64,000 nucleotides of DNA, taken from the NCBI RefSeq assembly GCF_905220565.1, contig NC_059401.1, forward strand, positions 17,728,766 to 17,792,765. The letters are read 5' to 3'. This DNA comes from Melitaea cinxia (lineage: Eukaryota; Arthropoda; Insecta; Lepidoptera; Nymphalidae). This document shows positions 22,105 through 33,023 of the stretch, piece after piece. Numbering within the stretch: the first letter of the stretch is position 1; the number at the start of each line of letters is the position of its first letter. The notes beneath the pieces were generated by a model. The model was not told the DNA's origin. It did not search any database and worked only from the letters and a program-made list of their open reading frames with translations. The position numbers and the translations under genes are program-made.

Positions 22105-22490
22105 CCATATATTCTCACATTTTAAGAGCCCCCTCTTAAAGTGTCCAGTCCACGAAGTGTGACACTATGTGAAAATGCGTGGGGAGAGGTACAAAATGTT
22201 GTGTCATCACATTTTAAAATATAACATACATATATAATTGTTAATACTATTTTCTTTCATACCTATGTTGAATTGATGGTGATTTTTTTGAAAAATAATT
22301 TAAAAGGAAATAAAAATAATGTCGAAACTGATGTTTTAATTTGATTAATAATAATTTATAGGTGTAAAATTGCAAGATATGCAAGGTCACACGGGGACGG
22401 GTCTAGTAAATGTGACCATCTGTGACACGGACGGGAGAGCGGTAAAGAAATTGTGAAATTTGTGTGACGGATTTATGGATGGCTCCTAAA
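22105..22490 (+). repeat. Dispersed repeat with GTGTGAC/TTTATGGATGGCTCC ends
   Basis: Contains AAGTGTGACACTATGTGA and ends TTTGTGTGACGGATTTATGG, GGCTCC. I recognise this wording as a common insect repeat of uncertain class. Bases 22210-22360 are AT-rich and may be a separate insertion. Confidence 0.4.
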
Positions 22491-22565
22491 AATTATTATT
22501 TTGAAAATCGCATTTATACAACTTCAAGTAATACATATATTATTATACATATACTTTCTTTTTAA

Positions 22566-22686
22566 CAACGATCTACGTAAAATTGCCGGTGAAGGCTGGA
22601 TGAGGATTGCGGAAAATTGGAATATTTGGCGCAAATGTTCGAGCCTAAATCCAGCAGCGGACTACAATAGGCTGATTCGATGATGC
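22566..22686 (+). mobile_element. RTE 3' end fragment, sense
   Basis: AACGATCTACGTAAAATTGC, AGGCTGGATGAGGATTGCGG, CCTAAATCCAGCAGCGGACT and ACAATAGGCTGATTCGATGA match the last 120 bp of the RTE element with point changes. Confidence 0.75.
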
Positions 22687-22689
22687 TTA

Positions 22690-23275
22690 TTTTATTATTT
22701 CGAAGTCTCTTAAGTCTTTTTTTGTTTTATCAGTATGCATCAATGAAAAAAAAACTATAATAAAAAACGGACAATTCAAATGAGTCTGTAAAAATCCTTT
22801 AAGAGAAAATGTAAAAATATGGGTATGATTTTCACAAAGGTAATGGATTTGCTTTTTGTAACACCGTTTCGTGTGAACGTGTCACCACCAAAAATATTTG
22901 ATAAAAACTTTTATACAAATCTTCCATGGTCCTAATGTAAGCTTACTATCAGAATCATGAAATTGACAGTACATTTTTATAAAAAAAAAAACAAAAAAAA
23001 AACACCGAAATAAGCAAAACTCAAATCATCCTACAAAACGTCAAATTCAAAATTAAATTTAAACTTTAAAAATGTTGAAACAGAGCGGATGCAGCTGAAA
23101 GTGCACATATGATGGCGACTTAACATGGTCATAAATTAAGAATTAAATTTATGATTCCGGTACATGCAATTATAGTTCTTGTCGAATAATCAAAAATAAC
23201 GATTGTATATTACCAAAATCATTCTAGGTGCAAATTCACTTCTAAGTTTTTGACAGTCGTTTTACAGAATACGCA
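22690..23275. other. Unassigned; holds one member of a short repeat pair
   Basis: Bases 23076-23137 (AACAGAGCGGATGCAGCTGA, then GTGCAC and a CTTAACATGGT) resemble 37580-37645. Otherwise nothing is recognised. Confidence 0.35.
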
Positions 23276-23440
23276 TTCATCCTGTAATATCCCACTGCTG
23301 GGCATAGGCCTCATTCTCCATGGAAAAAAAAGGGAAGAGTTGAAGCTTAATCCACCACGCCGCTCCACTGCGGGTTGGCGGATATTATGAGTAACGAGAC
23401 GCTATTAGATATTTGTGATAACAACCGGGACCGACGGCTC
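23276..23440 (-). mobile_element. tRNA-headed SINE with RTE-like tail, 3' portion
   Basis: Antisense copy covering the tail (CCTGTAATATCCCACTGCTG, GGCATAGGCC) and body to AACAACCGGGACCGACGGCT. The tRNA-like head is missing, which is a normal 5' truncation. Confidence 0.7.
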
Positions 23441-23925
23441 ATGGAGTGTATAATTATATTTAATTTAAAGCTACCAGTCATTCAGAATGCAGATTCTACA
23501 GGAAAGAATCGTCTAGAAACTCAGCAATAAAATTATGTCTCTAATGCAAGACTTATAAAAACAAATATAAGTCAGAATGATTGAGTTTCGCGTCTAATCT
23601 GCGTTCAGCTCTGAGGAAATTGAAATGCAATATAAAATGCTTGCAATATCGTCTGCACGTCCACCCTCACCTGCAAATCTTCGGTCGCAGTTCCACGATA
23701 CTTATGAGATTTATCTCCAGCGGAGCGAAATTCAAACGTAAGAATATTCATGAATGATATTCAAATTTAAGACCAAAAATTGTAGCGTTCGGGTATAAAT
23801 AAAAATAGATTATTCTATCTTTGAAATTAAATTTGTAGAGTCGAAATAGTATTAGTGGTTCTGCACGTATAAGTCATATTTGCCTGCAAATTTAATAGCA
23901 ATCAATACCTATGTAAATATCTATA

Positions 23926-23940
23926 ACACACACACACACA
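23926..23940 (+). repeat. (CA)n microsatellite
   Basis: Seven to eight CA units. Confidence 0.8.
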
Positions 23941-23995
23941 GTTGTTTGTTTCTAAGGTAAGAAACTTAATGCTAGTATAAAAGATAACAGTTCGA

Positions 23996-23998
<3 letters not shown>

Positions 23999-24048
<50 letters not shown>
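23999..24048 (+). repeat. (TA)n microsatellite
   Basis: About 24 uninterrupted TA units. Confidence 0.95.
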
Positions 24049-24052
<4 letters not shown>

Positions 24053-24104
24053 AAATACATATAAATATTACTTATACATACATAGTATAAAACAAAGTCG
24101 TTTC

Positions 24105-24260
24105 CCGCTGTCTGTATGCTTCGATCTTTAAACCTGCGTAACGGATTTTGATGCGGTTTTCTTAGTAAATAGAATGATTCCAGAGGAAGGTTTATATGTA
24201 TAGTAAAGGAACACTGATCGATTTTGCACCTTTGCGAAGCCAGAGTGGGTCGCAGGTATA
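24105..24260 (+). repeat. Repeat family 'CTTTAAAACTACGCAACGG', sense copy
   Basis: CTGTCTGTATGCTTCGATCT, CGGATTTTGATGCGGTTTTC and AGAATGATTCCAGAGGAAGG are followed by GGAACACTGATCGATTTTGC, in the same order as 13355-13525. Confidence 0.65.
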
Positions 24261-24740
24261 TAAATAAATCACACCCAGACTCGAAACGGAAATCGAAGCT
24301 ACAATCGCCGGAGCAGAGTGGTTCTTGCAAATTACGTCAACAGGTTATACAAAAATATATTACTTCTCACTCTAAACTTGAACCTTTGAAACTTTGAAAG
24401 TAAATTAAGATTCTGTGTAAAAAAGCCAACAACAAACACAGACAAGTAAATTACTGTAATGTTTATATTATTAATTTACATTAACATTTTCATGACCTGA
24501 GATCAACTAATAAATTAACAAAGTCCAACAGCCGATCAAGATGACGACTGCGCCATTTTTTTTAATACACAATACGTAGTCTAGACTTTTAGATTATACT
24601 AGCGACCTCTGTCCGTCCATGTTTCTTTACACGATAAGTCGTCACCAACATTTCATATCATACTAAAACATTATCCGGAATACGCTGCATCTTAAGGTAA
24701 AAGTATCATTCCGATCGGTTCAATAGATTTTGCAGGATGT

Positions 24741-25025
24741 CATCACATCAGCCTATCGCAGTCCACTACAGGACATGGGCCTCCACAAGCTCGAACCAAA
24801 AATGGCGTGAACTCTTGTGTTTTTCCCACGGGCGAGTTGGTGAATGCAGGACTGGCTTTGTCGCACCGAAGACGCTGCTGACTGTGTATTTCAAAGCCAA
24901 TAGTTGGATGGTTATCCCGCCATCGGTCGGCTTTTTAAGTTCCAAGGTGGTAGTGGAACTGTTTTATCCCTTAGTCGCCTCTTACGACACCCACGGGAAG
25001 AGAGGGGGTGGCTACCACACAGCAT
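24741..25025 (-). mobile_element. RTE-tailed SINE, antisense
   Basis: Begins with the antisense tail (CATCAGCCTATCGCAGTCCA) and ends with the antisense head (GACACCCACGGGAAGAGAGG, GGTGGCTACCACACAGC). A deletion near 24835-24880 removes part of the middle. Confidence 0.8.
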
Positions 25026-25349
25026 AAAAATGCATGCAGTATAACTATACAAAAAAAGCGGCTCTCCATTTATTAGTATAGAAGATCTAATACCTACAGG
25101 CTGTGTACTAATAATAGTAAAATTAAAAATTTTAAAAACCCCCGACACAAAAAATAAACTTTAAAAAGTATCAAATAATATTTGAAACCTATTATAATTA
25201 TCATCGTCACATATATTATGTAACTTCAAATATTTTTATTTTCTAAGCTCCGTCGCGTCGGAGACCGCTAAAATTAACGTATTGTTCCAACAACAGCTAC
25301 TTAATTATCAAGAATTACATTTAGATACGATCGATCTTAAGTTAAGTTT

Positions 25350-25530
25350 AATGCATAGTCTACGCTCTACGTAATTCCGCGTGCGGCGAACTCGCTGTGC
25401 GGTACACGGCGAACTCGCTGTGCGGTACGCGGCGCGGGGGTCATGCTCATGTCACCGTCACAAGTGCGGCGACCCGTTCGTTGATGGTTGGGTCGATTTT
25501 GCGAATTTTTCGGAGTAAATTCTTTTGTTG
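25350..25530 (+). other. GC-rich patch with 23-bp tandem duplication
   Basis: CGGCGAACTCGCTGTGCGGT (unit starts 25384 and 25407, period 23) occurs twice and a third copy begins. The patch stands out from AT-rich flanks. An 81-codon frame (25397-25642) crosses it, but the peptide is not recognised. It could be a promoter/CpG-type segment or part of a repeat. Confidence 0.4.
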
Positions 25531-25724
25531 CAATCTACAACTACACCTGTTTTTCTCACTTAGCGGTATAGTTTCGACATTTTCGACACTCCGACATTTG
25601 TCTGAACTGACTGAATGTACAGAAATAACTGAATATAAGTAAGATATGTATCAAATAGACCTGGATGAGCTGAATCGTGATTGTAGTATTGCTTTTTATT
25701 AGGTAAGGTAAATTTGTATTAGGT

Positions 25725-25790
25725 AGCCTTAAGAAATCGCTTTATGCGATAAGTCCGCCTTTTGTACTTTTTCTTGTTTTTGTAATTAAT
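25725..25790 (+). repeat. Short hairpin-bearing repeat (ATCGCTTTATGCGAT)
   Basis: AATCGCTTTATGCGATAAGT is followed by CCGCCTTTTGTAC. It is related to 12745-12815 and 50840-50890. Confidence 0.45.
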
Positions 25791-26262
25791 AAAATTTTAT
25801 TAAAAAAAAATATTATTCTTCAAATAAAACAGTAATTTCACAAAACTCAGCTTTTTTTTCTAAATTAACAACAATATTAAAACGAAATATTCTCGTTAAA
25901 CCGACGCTGAGCCACCAGAATAAATATTGGTACGTAAAAATATCCACGGGATTAGCAATTAAGATTAACTCGACGTAATGAAAGCTAAACAAAAAGAGGA
26001 CCGACCTCGCAGTGGCAACTTAATTAAACAACATTTAAGAAATTAAAACACGACCCGAAATCCTTTTTTGTTGCATAAATTTATAAAATATCGTCTTTAT
26101 ATCTCGAAATATAAGATTTTACTTCGCTAACTGTAAAAAATAATTTCAATTTCGTAAAATATAAAAGTGTAGTTTGAAAATTATACCTACGTATTTTTGG
26201 AGATTATTGAAGGTTACTCTGAAGTAAACTCTACTAAACGAATGAACTCATTACGTTTTTTT

Positions 26263-26608
26263 AACCGACTTCAAGGAGGAGATTAGATAGATAGATAGAG
26301 ATATCCTAAGTGTGGTATCATAATAAGGAAACCAGGATCTGATGATGGGATCCCAGAGAAATCGAGGGCAACCCTCGAAAATCCACATAACTTTGTACTG
26401 CATGTACCGATTTCGATGATTTTTAATTTAATCGAATGCCGATATTTATCATGTGGTCGCGTTTAAATTTCATCGAGGTCTGATTACAACTTTTGGAGTA
26501 ATCTTTGATAATGCGTATTCGCTTGACTATTTTTTTCGTCTACTTACATTGTATTACTTGTCAATGTAATTGAAGTCGGTTTTTTTCGTTTGCCAGCAAA
26601 CACAATTA
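26263..26608 (-). repeat. GTTTGCTAGCAAAC-family repeat, near complete
   Basis: Begins AACCGACTTCAAGGAGGAG and contains GGATCTGATGATGGGATCCC and ATTACTTGTCAATGTAATTG. It ends GAAGTCGGTTTTTTTCGTTT, GCCAGCAAACACAATTA. The two ends carry inverted ACCGACTTC/GAAGTCGGT. Confidence 0.65.
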
Positions 26609-26860
26609 TGTAACTGATAGATTGCGTTATGACGTTTTCTAATAACGCCATCTCGTCGTAACGTATTATCGATAGATGGCGTTATTTGATTCGTCTATTT
26701 ACCATTTGATATGGTATTAATCTTTTTCTTCGACTAGTAAGCCTATTTGTATGCCTATTTAGACAGTCGATCTGAAGGAGTTAACTCCAGTCATGCGTCG
26801 GAGCTAACACACGTACTTTTACCTTATTTTTAGTATAGCAAGGAATAGTATTTTAACAAT

Positions 26861-27206
26861 AGCAACGACCGCTCTGGTATAATGGTGCGTGTGCCGTGTC
26901 GGTGACGCCTAAACACCGATGGACACGGATTCGATTTCCATTCGTGGTGGTTTTTTGTGTTTATACAAATATTTATTTCCGGTCTCTTTGTTAGTTCTTG
27001 TGGGTCTAACCACCGTGCCTCGTAGAGCACATTAAGCAGTCGATCCCGGTTGTTATCAAGTACACCTGATAGCAAACGCTACTTATAGTAGAGAATCCAC
27101 CAAACTATATTGGAGCAGCGTGGTGAATTAAGCTCTAATCCTAGGAACGTGGAAAAAGAGGCCTATGCCTAGCAGTGCGATATTACTGGCTGAAGCATAG
27201 CGTAGC
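26861..27206 (+). mobile_element. tRNA-headed SINE with RTE-like tail, complete
   Basis: The head holds TGGTATAATGGTGC (A-box-like) and GGATTCGATTTCC (B-box-like). The body holds GTGCCTCGTAGAGCACATTA and CGATCCCGGTTGTTATCAAG, and the tail GAGGCCTATGCCTAGCAGTG, TTACTGGCTGAAGC. ATTTTAACAAT (26850-26860) and ATTTTAATAAT (27207-27217) form an 11-bp target duplication with one mismatch. Confidence 0.8.
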
Positions 27207-27214
27207 ATTTTAAT

Positions 27215-27800
27215 AATTATTGATTAACATTATCTGTTCAATCTTAGGATCTTGGTCATATCTAAAGCAATTATTTATATATTGTTTTTCTTCGTCACAC
27301 GGAATTTCTAAATAACGCACCAATACTTCTGTAAAGAAAGGGTATAAAGAAGCTTCTGATTATTATTTGTTTAATCCAAGTGGACGAAGCAGTGAGTGGA
27401 AAGCTAGTTAATAATAAAAACATATCAAACCTATTAACTTCCACTACGCGAAAACAAAATCATTAATATTTTCTAAAAAAAAAATGAAAACAAGCGAAAT
27501 CTTAGTCAACTCAAGCGTTTATTCACGCATGATATTTTTGTAAGTACGAGGACAGCGCGCCACCTGTATTAGTTTGAGTTGTGGGGGCACTCGTAAACAC
27601 GGTCAAGTGGGCGCAGGCGAGTAGAGAAGGACCAAGCCCTCAGTAGTCCTCCTCAGAGCCTCGTTACTTGAAAACTTCACGCGTCTACTGCATGTACTTT
27701 TTGCTTCACGAATTTTTTTGGCTTATTCCGATTTTATTTTTGGTGAAATTTTAGAAAATACAAAAGACTCTTATTTATAAATTTATTGGTAAATAAATAA
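27215..27800. other. Unassigned; GC-richer patch at 27545-27690
   Basis: Bases 27545-27690 (ACAGCGCGCCACCTGTATTA through AGTAGTCCTCCTCAGAGCCT) differ in composition from the flanks. I see no domain in any frame there and cannot assign it. Confidence 0.35.
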
Positions 27801-27805
27801 ATTTT

Positions 27806-27948
27806 GTTGACTAATCCCAGTAAATACCAATAAATTTATTAAAACGATTCTTTTTACCTATAAATTTACTAATTAATTTAGTAATAATATAAATATTTAC
27901 TATTAAATTTATTAATAAATTTATTGGTGTTTACTGGGATTAGTCAAC
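27806..27948. repeat. Palindromic MITE-like element, 37-bp arms
   Basis: GTTGACTAATCCCAGTAAAT begins the left arm (27806-27842), and the right arm (27912-27948) is its reverse complement with one mismatch, ending TTTACTGGGATTAGTCAAC. The 69-bp centre is almost pure A/T and itself partly palindromic. No clear target duplication was found. Confidence 0.75.
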
Positions 27949-28026
27949 TAAATTAAATTTTAATATTTTTAATATTACTAGAAGAAGAACATAAAAAGAT
28001 CACGCACACGAAGAACTGTTCATTAT

Positions 28027-28293
28027 ATAATTGTGTTTGCTCGCAAACGAAAAAAAAAACAACTTCAATTACATCAATAAGTAAAACAACGTAGGTAAAC
28101 GAAAAAATAGTCAAGTAAATACACATTTTAGATATAGCTCAAAAAGTACTTATTAAATCTCAAATACAAATTGAATGACCACATGACATACACCACCTTC
28201 CGATTAAAAAATCCATGCACTAAAAAGCGCTGAGGTAACATACATTAAAAAAATACGAACGAATTAAGCACCTCTTTTTTGAAAGTTGATTAA
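28027..28293 (+). repeat. GTTTGCTAGCAAAC-family repeat
   Basis: TAATTGTGTTTGCTCGCAAA starts it. AACTTCAATTACATCAATAA and GACATACACCACCTTCCGAT follow. It ends CACCTCTTTTTTGAAAGTTG. Confidence 0.65.
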
Positions 28294-28294
28294 T

Positions 28295-28430
28295 AAATTA
28301 CACGTAACTTAAGCTTTATACTATTGAATACATACTCTGACATTTTGTTATTTTAAGCAAACAAATTTTCTCATTTCTATTATTTATTAAGGGAATTAAA
28401 ATGAACAAAAGCAAAAATCAAGAGTGAATA
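28295..28430. other. No recognisable feature
   Basis: AT-rich spacer between two repeats. Confidence 0.4.
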
Positions 28431-28431
28431 G

Positions 28432-28545
28432 ACATCTTCTAGTAAGTGCGCACTATCTTAGGCTGCATCTTCACTTACCATCAGGTGGGATCGCAGCCTA
28501 GCAGAAGCGCTAGTCTATATGTATATATAATATTTAAAAAAAAGT
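28432..28545 (+). repeat. Repeat ending CTTACCATCAGGTGGGATCG
   Basis: ACATCTTCTAGTAAGTGCGC, TAGGCTGCATCTTCACTTAC, CATCAGGTGGGATCGCAGCC and AGAAGCGCTAGTCTATATGT. Antisense and sense relatives are at 37712-37900 and 43640-43735. Confidence 0.6.
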
Positions 28546-29190
28546 TGAGCGTAATCAAACACATTGCCCCACTGTGTGTAGAATCAAAATATCACTTAGT
28601 TGAGCAACCATTCCCTACAGCTATCATTAGTTATCAGACTGCTTTACGTATTATTTACGATAGAAAAACTCATAAGAAGAAACACCAGAGCGAATTTATT
28701 TATTTTTTTATATAAATAGAAAAATGATTTTAATAAAGTTTTAGCTCAACTACAGCAAACACTTCAAAATCATTTTAACGAAAACTAGGAGTTTCAAAGT
28801 ATTCATAATTCAAAGCAATTCAAGTTATAAATTTCTCGTATAATTAATCTGGTCTCGCGCCTTCCACAGCGATAAAACGTATTATTTATTTAGAAATTCG
28901 AATCCAGTCCAGTTCATTATTCAAAGGGAGTGAGGTAACTGAGCCGTTTGGGGATTTCATTTCGTCTGCTATGAACGTAAGAATAAAATCAAATATTCCA
29001 TGAAAGCTTAATTCAGTCGCGACCTGAACGTCCGTTCATTGGACTTTACGATTCACCTGATTTAACTGAGGGCCCAGTGAAAGAGTTTCCATCAGAATTC
29101 AGAAAATTTCGAACAATTTAAATATGCGTGTGTGAATCATCTTTTTTTGTGATATAAATAAGGAAAACCCAAACTTACTACAAATTCAAC
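28546..29190. other. No recognisable feature
   Basis: AT-rich. No gene or repeat identified. Confidence 0.4.
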
Positions 29191-29469
29191 TGAGGTAGGG
29201 CACAGCAGGAATTTCCTGCTCAAAATATGGAGCAGCCCGACTGGGGTAGTACCTCGACCTTACAGAAGATCACAGCTAAATAATACTGTTTTCAAGCAGT
29301 ATTGTGTTCCTATTGGTAAGTAAGGTGACCAGAGCTCCTGGGGGGATTTGGGATTGGGTTGGCAACGCGCTTGCGATGCTTCTGGTGTTGCAGGTGTCTA
29401 TAAGTTGCGGAAATCGCTTACCATCAGGTGAGCCGTACGCTTGTTTGCCGACCTAGTGATATAAAAAAA
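29191..29469 (+). mobile_element. SINE-like element, GAGGTAGGGCACAGCAGG family
   Basis: TGAGGTAGGGCACAGCAGGA starts the copy. AGAAGATCACAGCTAAATAA and AAGGTGACCAGAGCTCCTGG mark the middle. GCTTACCATCAGGTGAGCCG and TACGCTTGTTTGCCGACCTA end it, followed by ATATAAAAAAAA. This is the best preserved of at least seven copies here. Confidence 0.75.
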
Positions 29470-29699
29470 AGTTAATTTGGTTTAATAACTCTCAATTTTA
29501 CCAATCTGAAACCATAATTATATTATGTATTACAGATAAAAAAGATGTATAAAAGAAAAAATAATGAACTGCAATATAATTTATTGTATATATTGATGTG
29601 TTCCATAAATTGTATTTTGTTGCTTGGAAGTAGAATTATTGAATGCTATGCTCTCTTAATTAAAAAGTTTTTACTTGTTAATTTTTTACTAAACTTTTT

Positions 29700-29880
29700 A
29701 CCCCTACAGTAATATACAAAACGTAACTCTCTCTCTTTCTATCTTCACTAACTTATATCTCCCTCTCAACTTCCGTTAGCCTCGCACGAACACACTTATC
29801 GTAATGCTCTCGTCACGAATTCACCAGCTTACTTCCGAAGTCATGCATGGGTACAGAAATATTACTTCCATAAGGTTTGT
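29700..29880 (-). repeat. Dispersed repeat pair member B
   Basis: Reverse complement of 21620-21790. It carries CTCTCTCTTTCTATCTTCAC, CCCTCTCAACTTCCGTTAGC and CACCAGCTTACTTCCGAAG. Confidence 0.65.
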
Positions 29881-29956
29881 TTATAACAAGATTTAAATTA
29901 AAATCAATAATTATATTTACAAAACAATATATATATAGATTTTTGCTAGCTTTTCG

Positions 29957-30270
29957 CTTATGTTTGCTAGCAAACGAAAACAACCGACTTTAATTACATC
30001 GACAAGTAATACAACGTAAGTAGCAATAAAAGTTAACAAACGCACTAGTTGTCACTACGATTTTCGAAAGTTCCCCTCGATTCGATTCTCTGGAATGCCA
30101 TCATCAGGTCCTGGTTTTCTTATCATGGTACTACGCTTGGGATACCTCCTTTCAAACAAAAAAATAATTATCAAAATCGGTTCATAAAGGACGAAGTTAT
30201 CCGTCAACATACATAAAATATATATATACGGTTGGATTGAGCAGCCTCCTTCTTTTTTAAAGTCAGTTAA
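29957..30270 (+). repeat. GTTTGCTAGCAAAC-family repeat
   Basis: ATGTTTGCTAGCAAACGAAA holds the palindromic core. CATCATCAGGTCCTGGTTTT and CTTATCATGGTACTACGCTT follow. It ends CCTCCTTCTTTTTTAAAGTC, AGTTAA. Confidence 0.65.
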
Positions 30271-30274
30271 ATAT

Positions 30275-31470
30275 GAGTTTGGTCAGGTCAACTTCCAAAG
30301 TTCAAAAACAACATAACGATATTTTCTTCAAGGTTTTCTCCCATTCTTCTCTAACTTTATTCAATTTTACTGTTTTCATATCCGTTTCCATAGAAACTGA
30401 ATACGAATGTCTAATGTAATTCCATTGGCGTTTTCGCTACTTTTATATGAAATTTATTAGACTGTCCGTCTATTAAGTAGCATACTTATTGCTTCGACTT
30501 TTTACGTCCATTTATAACTAGCGGTTAGTGTTGATTTTTTCTTTAAATTTCTACGACAGTGTATATCAAAACAGAACTATACAACTAAACTCGTATATTA
30601 ATAAACTTCTATTTGTATTTCTTAATAAATGTTATTCAGTGTGGTGTCGTGGGACACCAGATAGGACCTAAGTTTCTTATTACAAAATATTAAGTTCAAG
30701 TTCCATTATAGTTATAAAGAAAATAATTATTCGGGTATACATTTTTTAGTATGATTTTTTCATCGATAAAAATACAAATAAAAATTATTTTACAAAATTA
30801 TAACACCTTTATTTTACTTACACTGATTTATAAAAATACATTAGACACTGTAAGACATACATAGAATATACATAAAATCTTACGCTTTTTTTTAACGTCA
30901 CAGACGTTTTTTGTCGACTAGCGTACCCCTTCTCAACACCCTATATAAGGGACTTCGTTACAAAATAAAAAAATAAAGTACATGTAAAGTCGCATCTTAT
31001 TTTTTAAATATAATAAAGAACAATAGAAAGAATAAACGCTTAAATTATTATTTCATTTTCTTTAACTACTTCCAAACGAATAAAATACTTTATAAATAAT
31101 TAAGTTATAGTTAAGTATAGCCTAAGCCTATAAGCGCTATAAGCCTTTTCATATTGTCTGACATTGTTACTATATTTACCATTTAGGCCATAAATTAAAT
31201 GTTTATCAAAAATAAACGTTATTAATTTTAACACGTATTAAATATTTTATAGAATATGACAAAATGTTTGTGAAAATTTTGTGCTTAAAATTAACGTCGC
31301 AGCTGCAAATTTCATTACATCACCGTTAATATGCATCTATTTAAAATTTGCATCAATTATTATGTAATTTAGCTCATCATTAAGCAATAATAAAATTATA
31401 CGAGTTAACATTAATTACGAGCTACTCATAATTTCCGAACTCCGAACGAATAAGTCAGTAAGTGACACTG
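30275..31470. other. No recognisable gene
   Basis: AT-rich. CCCTATATAAGGG at about 30940-30952 is a TATA-like palindrome, but no gene follows it. Confidence 0.4.
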
Positions 31471-31474
31471 ACTT

Positions 31475-31645
31475 ATTCAGCCTATCGCAGTGACTGCTCG
31501 ACATAGTTCAACCTAAGTTCGTGCCAAAAATCGCAATTTTCCGCAATCCTGCCTCCACCAGTAATTTTACGTAGATCGTCGGTCCAGCGGGCCGCAGGAC
31601 GACTCACACTGCGTTGCCTATACGCTGTCTCCACTCCATCTTCCT
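31475..31645 (-). mobile_element. RTE 3' end fragment, antisense
   Basis: TTCAGCCTATCGCAGTGACT, TTCCGCAATCCTGCCTCCAC, TTTACGTAGATCGTCGGTCC, AGCGGGCCGCAGGACGACTC and CTGTCTCCACTCCATCTTCC are the antisense of the last 170 bp of the RTE element, more diverged than other copies. An 11-bp perfect inverted repeat (31449-31459 with 31467-31477) lies at its border. Confidence 0.75.
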
Positions 31646-31714
31646 AACGATTGCACTAAATTGAATAGGTAGTCCTTTATTTTGTTTCTACATATTATCA
31701 GATAGTAAGGATGG

Positions 31715-31925
31715 GAGACGATCGCGCAGCGAAGAGAGATACTTGGTGAAACCTGACAGCTGTAGGCCCGTGGGGCGCCCCAAGTACCGCTGGGAGGACG
31801 AGATTCAAAGAAACCTGCGCGAGCTGGTGACAGCGGACTGGCGCAAGATAGCTCTGGACCGGGATCGCTGAAGACTTTTGGTGTCGGAGGCCAAAATCCA
31901 CGACGGGTCGCTGAGCCAGAGGAGT
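31715..31925 (+). pseudogene. C-terminal fragment of another LINE protein
   Basis: One frame reads PDSCRPVGRPKYRWEDEIQR, then NLRELVTADWRKIALDRDR, a stop where Trp is expected (TGA for TGG), RLLVSEAKIHDG and a terminal stop. The GRPKYRWEDE...WRKIALDRDRW pattern is the usual C terminus of RTE/BovB-like and related insect LINE proteins. It is unlike the RTE element at 13885, so it derives from a different family. It is truncated and inactive. Confidence 0.65.
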
Positions 31926-32191
31926 AAGTAATTATATTATCAGAACAAGATTTGCATAAAAGAAAGTTTAAATATACGATGTGATGACGAAAATGTGAAG
32001 AAAAATATAATCGCTTAAATACTTTACGTATATAAGTAATTATTATAATAATATATAATACTTCGAATCTTTAAAACACTACCCCATACTCATAACCCAT
32101 GAAAAGTACCAGATTTCGAATAAAATAAAAATTATTAAAGTCGGTACTGGGTGTACGCGTGTTGAACAATGGCGTTTACTGACAAATTACT

Positions 32192-32458
32192 TACTAGGGT
32201 AAGGCACAGCAGGAAACATGTTGCTTAAAATCTGGAGCAGCCCATCTGGAGGAGTGCAGAACCTTGCGGAGAATCACAGCTAAATAGCACTGATCTTAAG
32301 TAGTGTTGTGTCCCTGTGGTGATTAAGGTAGCCAGAGCTCCTGAGATTCAGGGGTGGGGTTGTTAAGGCGTTTGCTATTATTTTGATATTGCAAATGTCT
32401 AAAAGCCACGACAACTGTTGACCATCAGGTGGGTCGTACGCTAGTAAGCCCAATTAGC
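32192..32458 (+). mobile_element. SINE-like element, GAGGTAGGGCACAGCAGG family
   Basis: Diverged copy: TAGGGTAAGGCACAGCAGGA, GAGAATCACAGCTAAATAGC and AGGTAGCCAGAGCTCCTGAG, then GACCATCAGGTGGGTCGTAC. Confidence 0.65.
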
Positions 32459-32833
32459 CCTTTAAAAAATCGCGTTCTGTTCAAGACGTGTTTTCCACAG
32501 CGTCGCTGAGGCGATTGACAACTGATAACGACAGTCAAAGTTTATGTCTCGAGATAAATGGCAACGTTCAGTGGATAGCCAAAGTTGGACAATAATTTCA
32601 GTCATAAAAACAATAGTCTTAGATAATACGAATTACAGCGAAGACATTGTTATACTTTGAGACAGTAAAATATAAGTACACTAGCTGTACCCTGCGCGTA
32701 TTACTACGCTTTCTTTATATTCATTTTTTCGGTCGTATCAACTCAGAAACCTTTGTGGGTTCATGCACGACACTTTGCTGAAGATCATGACATGATCAAA
32801 TGCATAGTTTACGATTCTATAAAGGACATACAG

Positions 32834-32838
<5 letters not shown>
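32459..32838. other. Unassigned; short CTAGCTGTACCCTG repeat start at 32681
   Basis: CACTAGCTGTACCCTGCGCG resembles the opening of the CTAGCTG-type repeats. The rest is unassigned. Confidence 0.35.

Positions 32839-32879
<41 letters not shown>
32839..32879 (+). repeat. (TA)n microsatellite
   Basis: About 20 uninterrupted TA units. Confidence 0.95.
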
Positions 32880-32882
<3 letters not shown>

Positions 32883-33023
32883 TATCTACTTGTTATACTC
32901 GTGTGAGTTTTGACTGTAATAATTGTTGTTTGCCATTGTGTGCTTTTCTATGTTTATAAATCAATGTTGAATGTTTTTGACGTAAACTTTACCAATAAAG
33001 AGATTAACAGCCAAACATTTTCG

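Noticed and set aside
26880..26960. Possible tRNA gene from the A and B boxes
   Set aside because: No acceptor stem or cloverleaf can be drawn. The boxes belong to the SINE head, as the body, tail and target duplication show.
30940..30952. CCCTATATAAGGG as a promoter TATA box
   Set aside because: A palindromic TATA-like word in AT-rich DNA, with no gene, leader or conserved frame downstream.
31449..31477. 11-bp perfect inverted repeat AATAAGTCAGT as a terminator or regulatory hairpin
   Set aside because: It lies at the border of an antisense RTE fragment and includes its first bases; most simply a junction coincidence.
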